Shown here one piece after another: positions 45,227 to 57,543 of a stretch of 59,100 bases of DNA. The notes under the pieces were generated by a model that was not told the DNA's origin, searched no databases, and was given only the letters and a program-made list of their open reading frames with translations. This stretch comes from Cladosporium sp. IMV 00045. Lineage: Eukaryota; Ascomycota; Dothideomycetes; Cladosporiales; Cladosporiaceae. The stretch covers positions 1-59,100 of the forward strand of contig MSJI02000498.1 in assembly GCA_001931905.2 (NCBI GenBank). Reading direction: 5' to 3'. The position numbers and the translations under genes are program-made. Positions within the stretch are counted from its first letter, which is position 1, and every line of letters begins with the position of its first letter.

Positions 45227-47103
45227 TGTGATGCTCGCTCGACTGGTAATGCTATGTTGGTTGAAAAACTGTATGCAATGAATGTGGTCGATTGTGGCGC
45301 AGCCCTACGAAACCCCGTTCAGCTGTACCAACGGCGGCGACTGGCTGTTCAGAAGCGATGATCAGGCCCGACAAGTTCAGAGCCACAACTCGCAAGGATG
45401 TTCGGGAAAACAAGCAGATGAAGATGGAAATGCCAGTGATGGCAAATTGTGTCAAGGGGACAGCAAGCATGTGAAACGACGAGCAAAGGAGCAAGCGCTT
45501 GGGCTGCGAGGTCATACCAAGCCTCGAAGGAGCGTGTGAAACGAAGTCCCACTTTCGCGATCATCAAGTACCCACATTCACCACGCTAGAGATACGCCTT
45601 ATGGAAGGGCTGAACGACATGATCTACGAAGTTATTGATTCAGCAGTGGTATGAAGAGCATGGTCAAAGAAGGCTTCGTTATATCAAAAAGACTTAAACA
45701 GACTTCCTGCCTTCCTACCCTTCGTCGAAGTCACTTCGCTTACCCCAACCCTAACCCTAACCGCCATCTATTCTTAGCTACGCTCTAGGTTACGAGCAAC
45801 AACAACCTTTCTTGCACAGCCTCACGACTTGCGTACGACTAGTATCGATTGAAGGTATCAAGCTAGGAGTATACGAGGATAGTGTGGTATCTAGAACGCT
45901 TTGCAAGCGTTTCGTGTCTATTGATGCCACGAATCTAAGCCTTCGTACAATGCCAGTACAAGAAATTGATGTAAACCCACTCCCAAAAATCAACACCAAC
46001 AAAGGCAGAGGAAACAGCCAATAAACATTGGAAGCATGCAAAAAGCCTTCGAATGACATCGAGCGAGGTAACAGAGCTCATCATTCGTTCTGCATATGAG
46101 AGACACGAACTAAAAGTCTGTTGGATGAGGCACACCCAGAATCCGGCATATCACACATACATGTACCTATCCGGTTGACTACCTTTCACATCACACCCAA
46201 ATCCACTCTCCCTGAGACGGAAGCATAAAAGACCTGTCAACTTGGAAATCACAATTTTCTACTACCAGGCCTATCGCAAACCTGCAGTAAAAGCCAAGCT
46301 ACCTCACCTTACCAAACAGCACAGTACACCACTCACAGCCCCTGCCTCTACCATCCCATACTCCCAAAAGAACACAAGAACAACAAAATTCTAAACGCTC
46401 GCTTCAATTTCGCTATCGCTTCGCTTTCATATGCCAGTTTTCAATTCTCCCCTTTCGAAAAGAAGCAACCTAAAAACCAAACACCCATTTCACTCCGTCC
46501 CAATCCCAATCCCGATGCCCGTGTACTGCGATTGACCCGTCTAGCACAATCTGGACCACACCGGCCATTATGTCGCGAATCGGCGCCTCCTTTTCTTTTT
46601 TTTTTTGTTGCGATTGTTGATTGTTGCTTCTGTGCGTCCACCGTGCATCGAAAACCAAGACCCCCCCATAGCCAGCCTCCACCGCGTGCCATCCGATTGC
46701 TTTTTTCTACCTTCCTCGAATCCTGCCTCTAGTGCCTGCGCGACCAGCTGGAAAGTAGTTGATGTGGTGGTGGGTTGATGATTCCAACTTTTGGGGTCTG
46801 TTTTGTTCTTTTCTTTGTATTTTTTGAGTCCAGCTTCTGAGTGTTTTGTGTCTGTTGTGTCCCGGATTCTCCCGGAAGTTGAATAGAATGAAATGAAAAA
46901 TCGGGTTGAGGGAGTGGAGACCCATCTGACAGGTCGATCGGGTAAGGAAAAACGAAATGTGACAGAAAAAAGAAAACTCGTTGCAGTCGTGGCGGGGACG
47001 AACCCGGCGTGGTTCAAGGGGAAAAAAGAAAGGCGCTTTGCAAAAGAAAACCAAAAATCGCAATTCGGACTGCCAAAAAGAGTCATGCTAAAACACACAT
47101 CCT
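45227..47103. other. gene-free stretch of 1.9 kb
   Basis: No coding frame is convincing on either strand. The right part, 46590-47100, is T/A-rich in minus-strand sense and is probably the 3' UTR of the zinc-cluster gene. A short telomere-like motif occurs at 45743-45762. Confidence 0.5.
45743..45762. repeat. short interstitial telomere-like repeat
   Basis: The sequence CCCCAACCCTAACCCTAACC contains just over two CCCTAA units, the complement of the TTAGGG telomere repeat of most filamentous fungi. It is too short to mark a chromosome end. Confidence 0.7.
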
Positions 47104-49229
47104 TCATCGCTTCCTCTTCTTCGACTTGTCCACGGGGGCGGGAGCGAGAAAGTAGCCGCCATTCGGCATACCCTGGCCGCCGCCCGCGGAGATGGACATG
47201 GGAGGCACGGAGCCGTCGCGCTCGACGAAGCCCTCCTCGCCTCGCTTGACGGGGACGCCCATGTGGCGTCCGTACCTGCCCTTGCGACCGTTGCCCTCAT
47301 CTTCGCTGATGCAGCCTTCGATGCCGATGCCGGCGTCCTTGCAGCGGCCGCAGGGGCGTTGGCGATCGCAGCCTTTCTTGCTCTTGCGGCAGCGCTGGCA
47401 GCGCGGCTTGGAGGACAGGTCTTCCTCGTCGGTGCCGAGGGCATGCTGGAAGTTGATGGTGGACGCGCCGGAGGTCTTGCGCGATTGCGAGGGGAGGGAG
47501 GCCGGTGACATGGGGACCTTGGAGTGAGAGTGAGAGTGAGAATGGGAGTGGGAGTGTGAGTGTCCAGATGGCTTGGACTTGGGCTTGACCATCGAGTTCG
47601 TGCGCGGTTTGGCCGACTTGAGGGCATTGGGCATAGTAGAGCGCGGCCTCGGAACTGAAGGCTTGCTAGGACGGCGCTGGCCGTCTACGTCCGGCATGAC
47701 CTCGTCGCTGTCGGCCTTGAAAGAGCCATCGCGATGATCGTCGTATTCGTCGCCGGTTGTGCCGTCGCTGCCGGGCTCTTGCATGCGCTGCTTCTTCCTC
47801 TGAGGGCCAACTTCAGTCTTCGGCCAGCTTGGCACAGCGGGGAGATTGCTAACCTCCTCCTCCTCGTCCTCGTCTTCCTCATCAGAAGAAGGCGCCTCTG
47901 CCTTACCGCTAAGCGCATCATCAAGCGTAGATGTGGATGTTCGCCCATGGGAGAAGTTCGACGCATCTCCTAGGCGCATGAGCTGCAGCGCAACATCTTC
48001 ATCCGAGATGACACTGTTGATGGTAGGGTCAGGGGTGGGGAGCACTCCGCCACCGGAGAGACGCGGTGGTGGAAACGCAGATTGGCTCGGGCGGGCTCCG
48101 CGCAACTGGCGAGGAGGCTGCGCATAGTTGCTGTAACTTGCGCCAGGTACGCCGCCCTGCATATAGTTTCCACCACCGCCATGACTTTGCGGCGAGGGCA
48201 GAGGCTGCGTATATGAGAAGGTCTGCTGGTTGGGATATGTGTATGGGGACGCAGCAGCTGGTCCGTTGCGCCTCTGAGGCGACACGGACGAGATGGATGC
48301 GGTTGTCGGCACCTGAGGGGGCACGAAGAGTGGCAGTTCCTAGACATCGTTAGACCAAAGAGTTCAGTAAAATTGCGCAGACATGCGCTTACCGAGCTCT
48401 CGAAAGCGCGCTTCCTCCTGCCGCCTTCGACGATATTGTTGACGCTGATTTCAGCGTTGACTTGCTCGGTTCTCGATCTGCGAGAACTAGTCACAGACCC
48501 GTTCGCGCCGTCGTCGCTGCTGTATCCATCGGCATCATCGTGGACACTGTTCTCCTTGCTCTTTGACTTTGGGCGACCACCTCTCGCCGGCGCAGCAGAG
48601 GCGCTACGTCGTGCATATTCGGATTGCGGAGACACGCTACGCACCGCGCTACGAGCAGCTGTCCTGGACGGTGACTGCGGGTTGCTTTGTTGCGACGCCC
48701 GCATTTCGATGGGTGCGCCCAATGTGGGCTTGGATGGTGAGGTTGTGTATGCACGCTCAGTGTGTGCGCTAGGAGGCTGCGCAACTGTCCTGACATGGAC
48801 AGTCATATCGTTCTCAAAGTTATCGAACGCAGCGATGATGCTGATGCCATCTTTGTTCTCAAAACTCACGCCATACTCGTACAGGCCGTAGAAGTTTTTG
48901 ACGGTGGTAATGATCGACTCTGTAGTGTCGTGAGGCGAGATCATGACCCTCATTGGCAAGCGCGCTTGTATGCGAGGGTCTTCTGGGTCAATCAGCTGGA
49001 ATCGAACATGTTTCTGCTCCTTTTTGGTGGGCGATGGCCTGGCATAGCCGGAACCCGCCGCAGAGCCGTGGCTTCCACGAGAGGGACGGTGGTGATTCGC
49101 GCCATGGGCACTTGTGTTGGACTGCGCATCCCATGATTGTCCACTGTAGCGATTGGTGTTGTGATGCGATTGCCTGCGAACGTCCTGCAGACCCTGAACG
49201 TCCGTAGGCGTCATGTTGGGATAGTCCAT
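47104..49229 (-). CDS. transcription regulator with a C-terminal Zn2Cys6 cluster
   Basis: Two exons, 48393-49229 and 47104-48339, with a 53-bp intron, giving 690 residues. The N-terminus starts DYPNMTPTDVQ, and about residues 75-150 form a conserved domain (HVRFQLIDPEDPRIQARLP, RVMISPHDTTESIITTVKNFYGLYE, GISIIAAFDN) with a ubiquitin/PB1-like pattern. The long middle is disordered and Ser-rich, with an acidic patch. The zinc cluster is near the C-terminus, about residues 590-620: Cys-x2-Cys-x6-Cys-x5-Cys-x2-Cys-x9-Cys (CQRCRKSKKGCDRQRPC). It is followed by a basic GRKGRYGRHMG segment and a final KKRKR that may be a nuclear signal. There is no middle homology region. This layout is conserved in Pezizomycotina, but I know no assigned target. 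A His-Ser repeat precedes the cluster. Confidence 0.88.
47521..47562. repeat. GAGTGA hexamer microsatellite in the zinc-cluster gene
   Basis: A GAGTGA/GAGTGG-like repeat encodes seven His-Ser pairs in a row on the minus strand, at about residues 540-553. Confidence 0.9.
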
Positions 49230-52200
49230 TTTTCAAGTTCCACCTCTTTTCTCGCAGTGATACAACAATGTTTGGCACTTGCGTTGTGCTATTGGAAGGG
49301 AGTTGACCGAGGTGGGTGGTGATATCCACCTCGGGTGGGAGTCGGCGCAAGAGGAGCCTGCGCAGGCAGGGTGGATGGCGAAAAGGTGTTTTCGGATCTG
49401 GAGCAAGTATGGTCAGCGAATTGCGCTCGGTGCTGATCGCAATGGTCTTGGGATGTGATTGTATGCTTCGGTGAGCCGAAGGGGTGGTGGGCGAGAGCGA
49501 AGATGGCAATAATCGCCGTGCGTGTGGCTCACCGCAGGGAGGCGGCAGCAAGGTCAGGATGGTGATATGGGTATGCTTTTGACACGCACCTTGGATCGCC
49601 TAGAGGCCGACAATACTCTTGATGAGCAACAGAGTGATCCGATGAAGGAGAGGTGCTACCTCGCTGTCGCCCTTTTGGGCAAAGAAGCGCAGGGCGAGTG
49701 GAGGCACTGAGAAGGTGGGTTGATTTGGCGATTTCGCTGAGACGTACGAACGAGCGATCAGGAAGGGGTGGCAAGAATGGATATTACCAGAGCAAAAGAC
49801 ACTGGTAGTAGGGTGTTTGTCAAGGTTGTGTGTGGTGGTGGAGGAAGGGAAGTCGGTGGGAAGATCAAGGTGCCCGCTTCTCTTACTGGGGCTTCCGGCC
49901 AGTTCGATGGTCGAGGTCATCTGGCACCAATATGACCACACACACCAAGCGCCTGAGACATGGAGACTACAAAATCATGAATTCACGCGCGACGAGCTTG
50001 CTATTGATTGTGATAGTAAATCATTCCTATATACTAAATGTCCTCTGAAATCGCCCAAATCGACTGGAGTCCTGAGGCATGCGTCGTCTAACCGCGCAGG
50101 CGATATATGCTCTGAGACAAGGAAAGCTGGGGCATATATTAGGTGCGCAAACAGTGGACAGACTGGGCGAACAAATGAGCCGAGAGGCAGGGCGCTGTTG
50201 AGGTACAGAGAAAGAGTCAACTGGGTACGGTGGCTGTCGCATACGGCGGTACATATCCCATTTGACCAAGCACAAGTGAGCGCCATCCAGGTGCGATTAG
50301 GCATGTTTCGGCGCTCAACGCACGCCGCCTTCAGGGCCCGCTCGTTCTTTAGCCATTGGCGCGGCAGACACCTTGCCCGTAGAGTCAACAAGTAGAAGAG
50401 TAGCGGGCCCTGATGCAGCTGCACAGCGCGAAAAGGCTCTAGGCTGGAAGCTGCAGCATTCGGTCAGAGAGAAAGGCAACTTGCGCAGACAGGAACTGCT
50501 GTGGACAACCAAAGGCGCCAGACGGCCCAACTCGGAGGTCATGCGCTCCAATCACGACTCAGCGTGTTGAGACTCAGGCCCGCTGATCGAGCTTGGCTGT
50601 GCAATAGTGTGTGCCGCCGCCTGCTCGAGCACACCACCCGCGTTCCTGCCACTGTGACTATCGCAAGAAAGAGACGCACGCCTTTGAAGCGTGTCGATGT
50701 TGCGATTGTCCGGGCGACGCCATGTATGGATGTTGTTTGCTGCGTTGCCAGAGAGGCACAGGCGCGGGCTTTGTACCACCGTGAGCATCGCTTTTGAGTT
50801 TGGGCTGTGGGCGCCTCGCCATGCAAGGAGAAAGGCAGGCAGTCATTCTGTAGCGACCGCGGATAAGAGTGTTTGTTAGAGAAGAATGGACTGGCGAGAT
50901 GTGACAAGATGCTATGGTGCGACAGAGTGTGGCTCACGATGTCCATCGGTGGATGATGTCCAGCTTTGCCACTGTGAGATGCGACATACCACAATATTGC
51001 GAATCGACTCATCACGCAGTCGTGATGTCTTTGATAACACCATCACATGTTGTACACACTTAATATCAATCCCAGGGACATGGATTGATAGTGACAATCG
51101 ACGGGCGTTGCCAGCCGAGATATCGCTGGCATGTTGATAGAAGAGCCATGCAAACAACAAACAACCTTGCCGCGCTCGCTTGGCCATGCCTTGCGACAAT
51201 GCACGATGCAACAACACAGTAGTAAGTAAGCCCTGGGTCGAGACTTTGGTTCAGAGTCACAAAGCGCGCAAAAACAATTGCCAGCATATCCGCGAAACTC
51301 CATAAATCGGCGACTCATCACACCGGCTGTAGCGGAGGAGGCACACGAAGCCAAATCGTCAGAGCCGGAAATGTGCCATTTGTTCCTAGGGCGAGTTTCA
51401 GCTGCTAGAAGAAGCAGAAGCGGAGACGAAGCGATTGGCAGGCCACGCCGCTTGCCGGCACATGAAAGTTGACAGCGCATCGCGTGGGCAAGAAAGTCAC
51501 TGATATGACTGCGAGTGTTATCAAGCCATGTTTTGACGCCCTCACTTGGGCGATCCCACAGATGCATCGTTGCAGGTGACTGGGCGGAATCATGAACAAA
51601 AGCAATGGAAATGGTCACGTGCAGGCGGGGTATGTTCGTGAAGTTTGAGAGCGGGCAGCACAGCGGATGTTTGAGCCCACCATGGATGCGAGTAGGGCGA
51701 GTTTGCCGACGCTACGCACGAGGTAGCGGGGCGTGAAGCTGGCATATACTTTTTAAAATCATAACGAACCCATGCATGAATTTGCGCAAAATTCCAACGG
51801 CCGGCAAAACAGTTGTAGATGTATCGCTCATGCGCCCGTCGGCCTGGAAGACGTGTTGAACGCGCGCTGACATCCCGCGATGACGTAGAGAAGACTTGTT
51901 GGATGTTTCTTCCACAAGAGGTTTAGGGCGACTCTGCGCTTCTATATTTGCGATTGTGATATAGCACACATGTCCTCGATGTCTCAAGTCGGGAGCGGCA
52001 GCGTTTTGCGCAACGGCATGCAGACAGGTGTTATAGCCAGCGCAATTCATAGGACAGCTGATCCTGATAATAAACCTGTGGTGTCCGCCCAGCACCCGTT
52101 CTCCGTTGTAAGCACAAGCTGCAGAAGCGCACGCCGGAGATTCAGCGCTCCACCGCCCAACCGCCAGCGATGTCTGAGGAAGATTGCAGTGTGCTTTGGG

Positions 52201-52904
52201 AAATGTGCACGTGCAAGCGGCCTGAGGTTGTAAGTGTTGGAAGATTATCAGTACGGCTGAATGATTGTGGTATCCAGACCTGCGCTGTCATGCTGGAAAT
52301 CACATGATAGAAGTGAGAGAGAGAGAGAGGAAAAACTGCAGAGACCATCAGTGATCAGCCGCGGCAGAAGGAAGAGTCGAGACACCACCCAATAATTCAC
52401 AGCGAGAGAAGAATCACAGGAAGAGTGGGACTGACGGTTTTTGAAGACAGGTCCAACAGCCAACGGTTTGTGGGAGATGGAGCAGCAGCCGTAGCGCATC
52501 TTCGAGATTGCCAGCGGGAGGGCGGGAAGGCTCTCGGTCCATCCCGCGGCAGCAAGGATCAGCCTCGTACCTGCCGTGGGCTTGTTTGGATGCAGCTCGC
52601 TTTTGTTTATGCATTTGAAGCAACGACCGTCTCGCACTCTCCACGACGACCGCCACACCTCACACGGCGACTCTTAACCACCGACATCCTCCATCCCAGC
52701 AGCGATACAAGTCTCCGGACTCGACACGCTCGTCTGCACCCATCGTCGACTACATGTGCATCTAACCGTCCCGTCGCCGTCTCTCCCTTTCGCCCAGGCT
52801 TCTTGCACCCAGAAAGTTGGCACGTCCGGCGCAATCGCGTGTGCACCTCACCACACCCGACCTTCTGTTCGACGCAGCTATACTCGGAGCTTCACAGAGC
52901 AACA
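49230..52904. other. gene-free stretch of 3.7 kb between divergent regulators
   Basis: This is the largest gap in the window. Frames up to 190 codons occur on both strands but overlap one another, lack domains and have no splice-joined extension. A (GA)n run lies at 52314-52329. The last 600 bases are C-rich and probably the cyclin 5' leader. It should hold the promoters of the zinc-cluster and cyclin genes. Confidence 0.55.
52314..52329. repeat. (GA)n dinucleotide run
   Basis: Eight GA units lie about 590 bp upstream of the cyclin B start codon. Confidence 0.9.
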
Positions 52905-55053
52905 ATGGACGCCAAGGTATGTATTCTCACCTATTTCCCTCGTCGTCTTCCCTGCGATGCGGCGTTGAAAGCGGCGGTGGACAGCCAGCCCGGTAGGGCA
53001 AGGCACAGCGCCGCAGCTTCAGCGCCGCAACAGCAAACCTCACAACCCAATGGCTGTGATACACCGCACCACGACAATATCACAAGCACCCCTCAACCCG
53101 AGAATACCCACGCGCGCCCGACACGTCACACCAGCCAACTCATCGCATCCCCTCATTCTTCCATTCAAGATCACACGGCTAACCGACGACACTTCACAGC
53201 CACTTCGCTCTCGCGCTCTGCGCATCCACGACGAGAACATGCTGCCACCGCAGGCGGTTAATGACGCTGGTCCTGTCAAGACTCTTCACCAGCGCACCAA
53301 GTCTGTGCCTGCCTTCTCAACTCTTTACCAGGCCGACGCCATCAAAGCCGCCAACAAGAAAGTTCTTGGCGAGGCGAACGCCAACCTCAAGATCACACAA
53401 CCGGCAAAGGACGACTCTGCGCTCGGTAAGAAGGGAGGCGCGGAGATTGTCAAGCCGACTGCAGTTCTTGCGCGCCCGGCAGCGCGCCCACTGGCACCCA
53501 AGAGCATCTCATCCCAGAACGCGTCAACCGGCTTGACCTCTACCAACACCTCTGTTGCACCCGTCGCATCCAAGCCACCGGGTCTGTCGAACATCTCGGA
53601 CTCTGTCGCGGATCCGCCGAAGAAGCTGGTCATTAAGAAGAGCACCAAGGTCCTGAAGTCGGCCGACACCGTGTCGCAGCCCGAGGTCGAGATCAAGAAG
53701 TCCGCTTCGCTGCTGCCAACTCAGCTGGCGCAACCGTCGCTGGCGTCCGAGCACCAGGGCGGTGTCCCACTGCCTCACCAGGAGGTGCGCAAGACCGCGA
53801 TCGTGCCGCTGCGTGACGAGCCTGCTGCACGTCCGGTCAACCAGGTGAACAGTGGCATCCCTGCAGGCTTCAATTCGACCGAGGAGTACATGATGTACAT
53901 TGAGGCTCGCGCCGGCCACGTACAAGCACCTAACGCTCACTTCGACCGTGCTGCCGTCAGTGTCCTGCCGTCGAACGCTGTCGCCACTGAGCCACAGTAC
54001 TACGAAGACGAGGATGACGACTACTACTATGAAGATGGATACACCAGCAGATCATTCGCTCTCCACGGTGAAAGCACCGGCGGCGTCACCACCGTCCTCG
54101 CACCTCGCCAGACAGAAAAGGTTGACCAGGAACTTGAGAAGGCCAGGATTTTCGTCGAGACCACTCGCACTGCTGAAGATGTCGAAGACGAGGCCTGGGA
54201 CACTTCCATGGTTGCCGAGTATGGCGATGAGATCTTCGCCTACATGAAGAACCTCGAGCAACGCATGGCACCCAACCCTCGCTACATGGATCAGCAGCAG
54301 GAGATCCAGTGGTCCATGCGCGCGGTCCTTATCGATTGGGTCGTCCAGGTCCATCAGCGCTTCAGCCTGCTCCCGGAGACGCTCTTCCTTACGGTCAACT
54401 ACATCGACCGCTTCCTCTCCTGCAAGATAGTCTCGCTGGCCAAGTTGCAGCTCGTCGGCGCCACTGCGCTCTTCGTCGCAGCGAAGTACGAGGAGGTTAA
54501 CTGCCCCACCATCCAGGAGATCATCTACATGGTCGACAACGGGTATTCCGCGGATGAGTTGCTGAAGGCTGAGCGCTTCATGCTCAGCATGCTGCAATTC
54601 GAGCTCGGCTGGCCTGGCCCTATGAGCTTCTTGCGCCGTATCAGCAAGGCCGACGACTACGACCTCGAGACCAGGACTCTGGCCAAGTACTTCCTGGAGA
54701 TCACCGTCATGGATGAGCGTATGGTCGGATGCTCTCCAAGCTTCACTGCTGCTGCCGCTCACTGCATGGCTCGCTTGATGTTGGGCAAGGGCGATTGGTC
54801 CCTCCCGCACGTTCACTTCTCTGGATACACTTACGCCCAGCTTCGTCAGCTCTTGCAGACCATGCTCGAGTGCTGTGAGGCTCCTCGCAAGCACCACACC
54901 GCTGTTTTCGAGAAGTACGCTGATAAGCGCTTCAAGCGTGCCTCCACTTATGTCGAGGCTCAAATGGCTCGCGGCTTCTCTCTGCCGAAGGCTAGCAGGG
55001 CTAGCTCGACTGGCTACCTTGATGGTGCCACCACTGCTGCTCTGCTGAAGTAA
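52905..55053 (+). CDS. G2/mitotic-specific cyclin B
   Basis: Two exons, 52905-52916 and 53200-55053, with a 283-bp intron (gtatgt...cag), giving 621 residues. It activates the Cdc2-type kinase for entry into mitosis and is close in layout to Aspergillus NimE. The 12-nt first exon (MDAK) joins in phase to PLRSRALRIHDEN, which resembles the family start; without it translation would begin at Met18 (53239). Residues 20-330 are a degradation/regulatory region. The acidic Tyr-rich stretch YYEDEDDDYYYEDGY is at about 271-285. The cyclin boxes cover about 345-475 and 476-600: MRAVLIDWVVQVHQRF, ETLFLTVNYIDRFLS, LQLVGATALFVAAKYEEV, and SPSFTAAAAHCMARL. No RxxL destruction box is visible in the first 100 residues; KKVLGEANAN is the nearest resemblance. 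Confidence 0.92.
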
Positions 55054-57543
55054 AAGCCTCTCTGGCGGGCGGCTTCATCCAAGCAACCCAGCAGCTCATC
55101 AATCTCGTCGGTCTTCCGGCAAAACCCTCGTTTCTCTGTTGTATAGGTCTCCTCATTTCTTGATCAGCATCAGCTACCTCGTTGGAGGGGTCAAACCAAA
55201 GAAACCGTTGGACACTCGCTCGACGCCTTGGTTAGCACAATATGCAATCAACTGGAATACCCCAACAGAAATCGAGCGCCTATACGATGCGACGAAAACC
55301 ACGACGTCATGAACTTCTAATAATACCCGAAGCCTTGCTCATGCAAAGCCGGTCCTCTTTTCCCAGACCATCTGGGTTCTTGTTGGGACCGGCTGGGCTC
55401 TGGCTACCCTTACTCTCGTAATTGTCCTTTTTTCCTCCCTGTACTCTCGGCGCGGCATTCTTTGTTTCCTTTTTTCTCAAACAGCAGTTCTTATCCCGGA
55501 GGCGTTCTTTTCCTACCCCCATGCTTTTTTACTTGCACTCATGCAGTGCGAAATGCGAAAATCGGAAGGAATTCGACAGGTTGCAAGGCGTTTCTTTTAC
55601 GGTCGCGATACCACCATCTGCCTTTCACGGCGGAGGTCAGGAGAGCGTGTGGTCTTGAGCGTCAGTTCTTCACTCTGCTTCTCTGCTTGCAAGAGGCCGT
55701 TTGGAAGGGTTGCGAATGGCCTTGTTTGGTCTTCTCTTGATTAGCAGACTCTGTTTGTTTATACTGCTTTCATTTTCTTTTCCTGCATGGACTCAGACAG
55801 CAGACTTATCATCAAGCATCCACCTTTTTGAAAACCAAAATTTCAGACTGTCTTTTTTGTCCCCCGTCTTACTCTTATGTTTGAAGTGTCTGATTCTACA
55901 ACGTTCTACCTCGTTTAGTGAGTGACAACATACGGAAAAGGCTTGCGAGCCGCATCTGCTGTGCTCTCCGCCTTCGGACTCCACTTTTTCCTTTCGGTCT
56001 CGCCATCAGCAGATATGATGGCATGCAGGCTGGGGCATGTCTCGATGCGTTTCCATCTTCGAAATCGCGACTTGTTCGGATCCCGACAGAGTCCGAAGGC
56101 GAAACGACGCAAGAACCGTTGTCAAGGCGAAGGCGCGAGACTGGTAGGAGATGGAGGTATTGTGATGACAGCGAGAGACAACAGGCCCACATCAGTGCGA
56201 AAGCGAGAGTGCGATGTTGGTGAGTGCAATAGTGCTGCACTACTTTGCGCGGTCTGAGACCTTCGGCGGGCCTCTGGGCGAAAGTAGTGGCAAGGGAAAA
56301 CCACCAGCCAGATGCAGAGCTCCAGATCATCCCACGAATGCAGCTCTTCATGGAAAAGAGAGGCAAAGAATGGAAGAAGAGGGGATCTTCGAGCCAGAAT
56401 CGGAAAATAAACCATATCTCGGATTAGGTACAGAGATATGGCATCGTCAACGAAAACCGCACTTGCATTCACATAGACTTTACCCTGCTCCTCCGGCAAA
56501 CATCCCACCGACTTCTCGCGATCTCAGCATCATCATCATCATCGCCATGTCCATCAAGTCGATGAGTGGATTCCACCCCGTTTCGGGAGGGTCCAATTAT
56601 AGCACCATTCCCGAAACCCTCAACTCAACTACGCACCCTGGCGCGCGAGATCAATTATTGCTACGAATCTCACTGATAACTTACACTATTCTCACTCCCC
56701 CCACCATGCCCCGCGCCCTATGCCCGCCCGCCGTGTGTTTCGCCCTGCTCGCTGCTTCGGCTTTGACTTGCTCACCGACCAGCGAAGCCCGAAGCTTCTT
56801 CCCAGCCTTAGGATCGCCGTGTTAACCCTGCCCTGTTGCTCAATCGCTGCCACGAGACTGGATCTGCCTGCCCTGTCGCCTGCTGAGAGGCTGAAAAGTA
56901 AAGATATTTTCGCAATGGCGCATAGTTGGTGCGCCTATTATTCTCAAGCGGGCTGGGCCACTGTAGCGATTTTTCGTGGCTCTCTGCCTTCGCTGCTGTT
57001 TGTTTGTTGGTGTGCGAAGCCCGCGCCCCACGGCTTTCAAGCCCAGAAAGTCCAACGTCGTTCCAACACAACCGCAACGGCTCTCCAACAAAACACCGAC
57101 CTCGTTTGTTCGGCGGGGACTTGCACGTTTTCTGTGTTCTCGCTGCGCGCAACATCGCACTTTTAGTGTCGTACCTGCATGATGCCGAAACGCAACACCC
57201 GTTCCCGAAGCGTGGAGCCTCTCACTCGTTCGTTCGTTCGCTGCTACTAATTGTTGCGGCTGCGAGCTGAATGGCCGGGCTGGGGAGCTGAGGGAGGAGG
57301 GGGAGGGGTGTTGCGTTTTTTGACGCAGTTCGAGATCCAGGTGATTATTTACTCGTGATATTTCCTTCGTCGACACCGCTGTTCTTTTACTTTTCTTGCT
57401 CTTCTTCCTCCCCTCATCAATCTTGCCTCTTCTTCTCCTCTCACTCACACTCTTGCTATCTGTTCAATCGTACCTTTTGAGATACCCCTTCGATTCGACT
57501 ATTTTTTTGTCATCCATCGATCAAAACAACACCACCACCCACC
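55054..57543. other. gene-free stretch of 2.5 kb
   Basis: Left part is the cyclin 3' UTR, right part the SDR promoter, ending in a C/T-rich leader just before 57544. Short frames on both strands lack recognisable similarity. A CATCATCATC run lies near 56530. I see no RNA gene. Confidence 0.5.

Noticed and set aside
49817..50395. A 192-codon plus-strand frame in the 3.7-kb gap
   Set aside because: It overlaps equally long frames on the other strand and shows no recognisable similarity.
53050..53199. Cyclin B frame start at the ATG at 53050
   Set aside because: This lies in the proposed 283-bp intron; its residues are low-complexity and unlike cyclins, while the 12-nt exon gives the family-like start.
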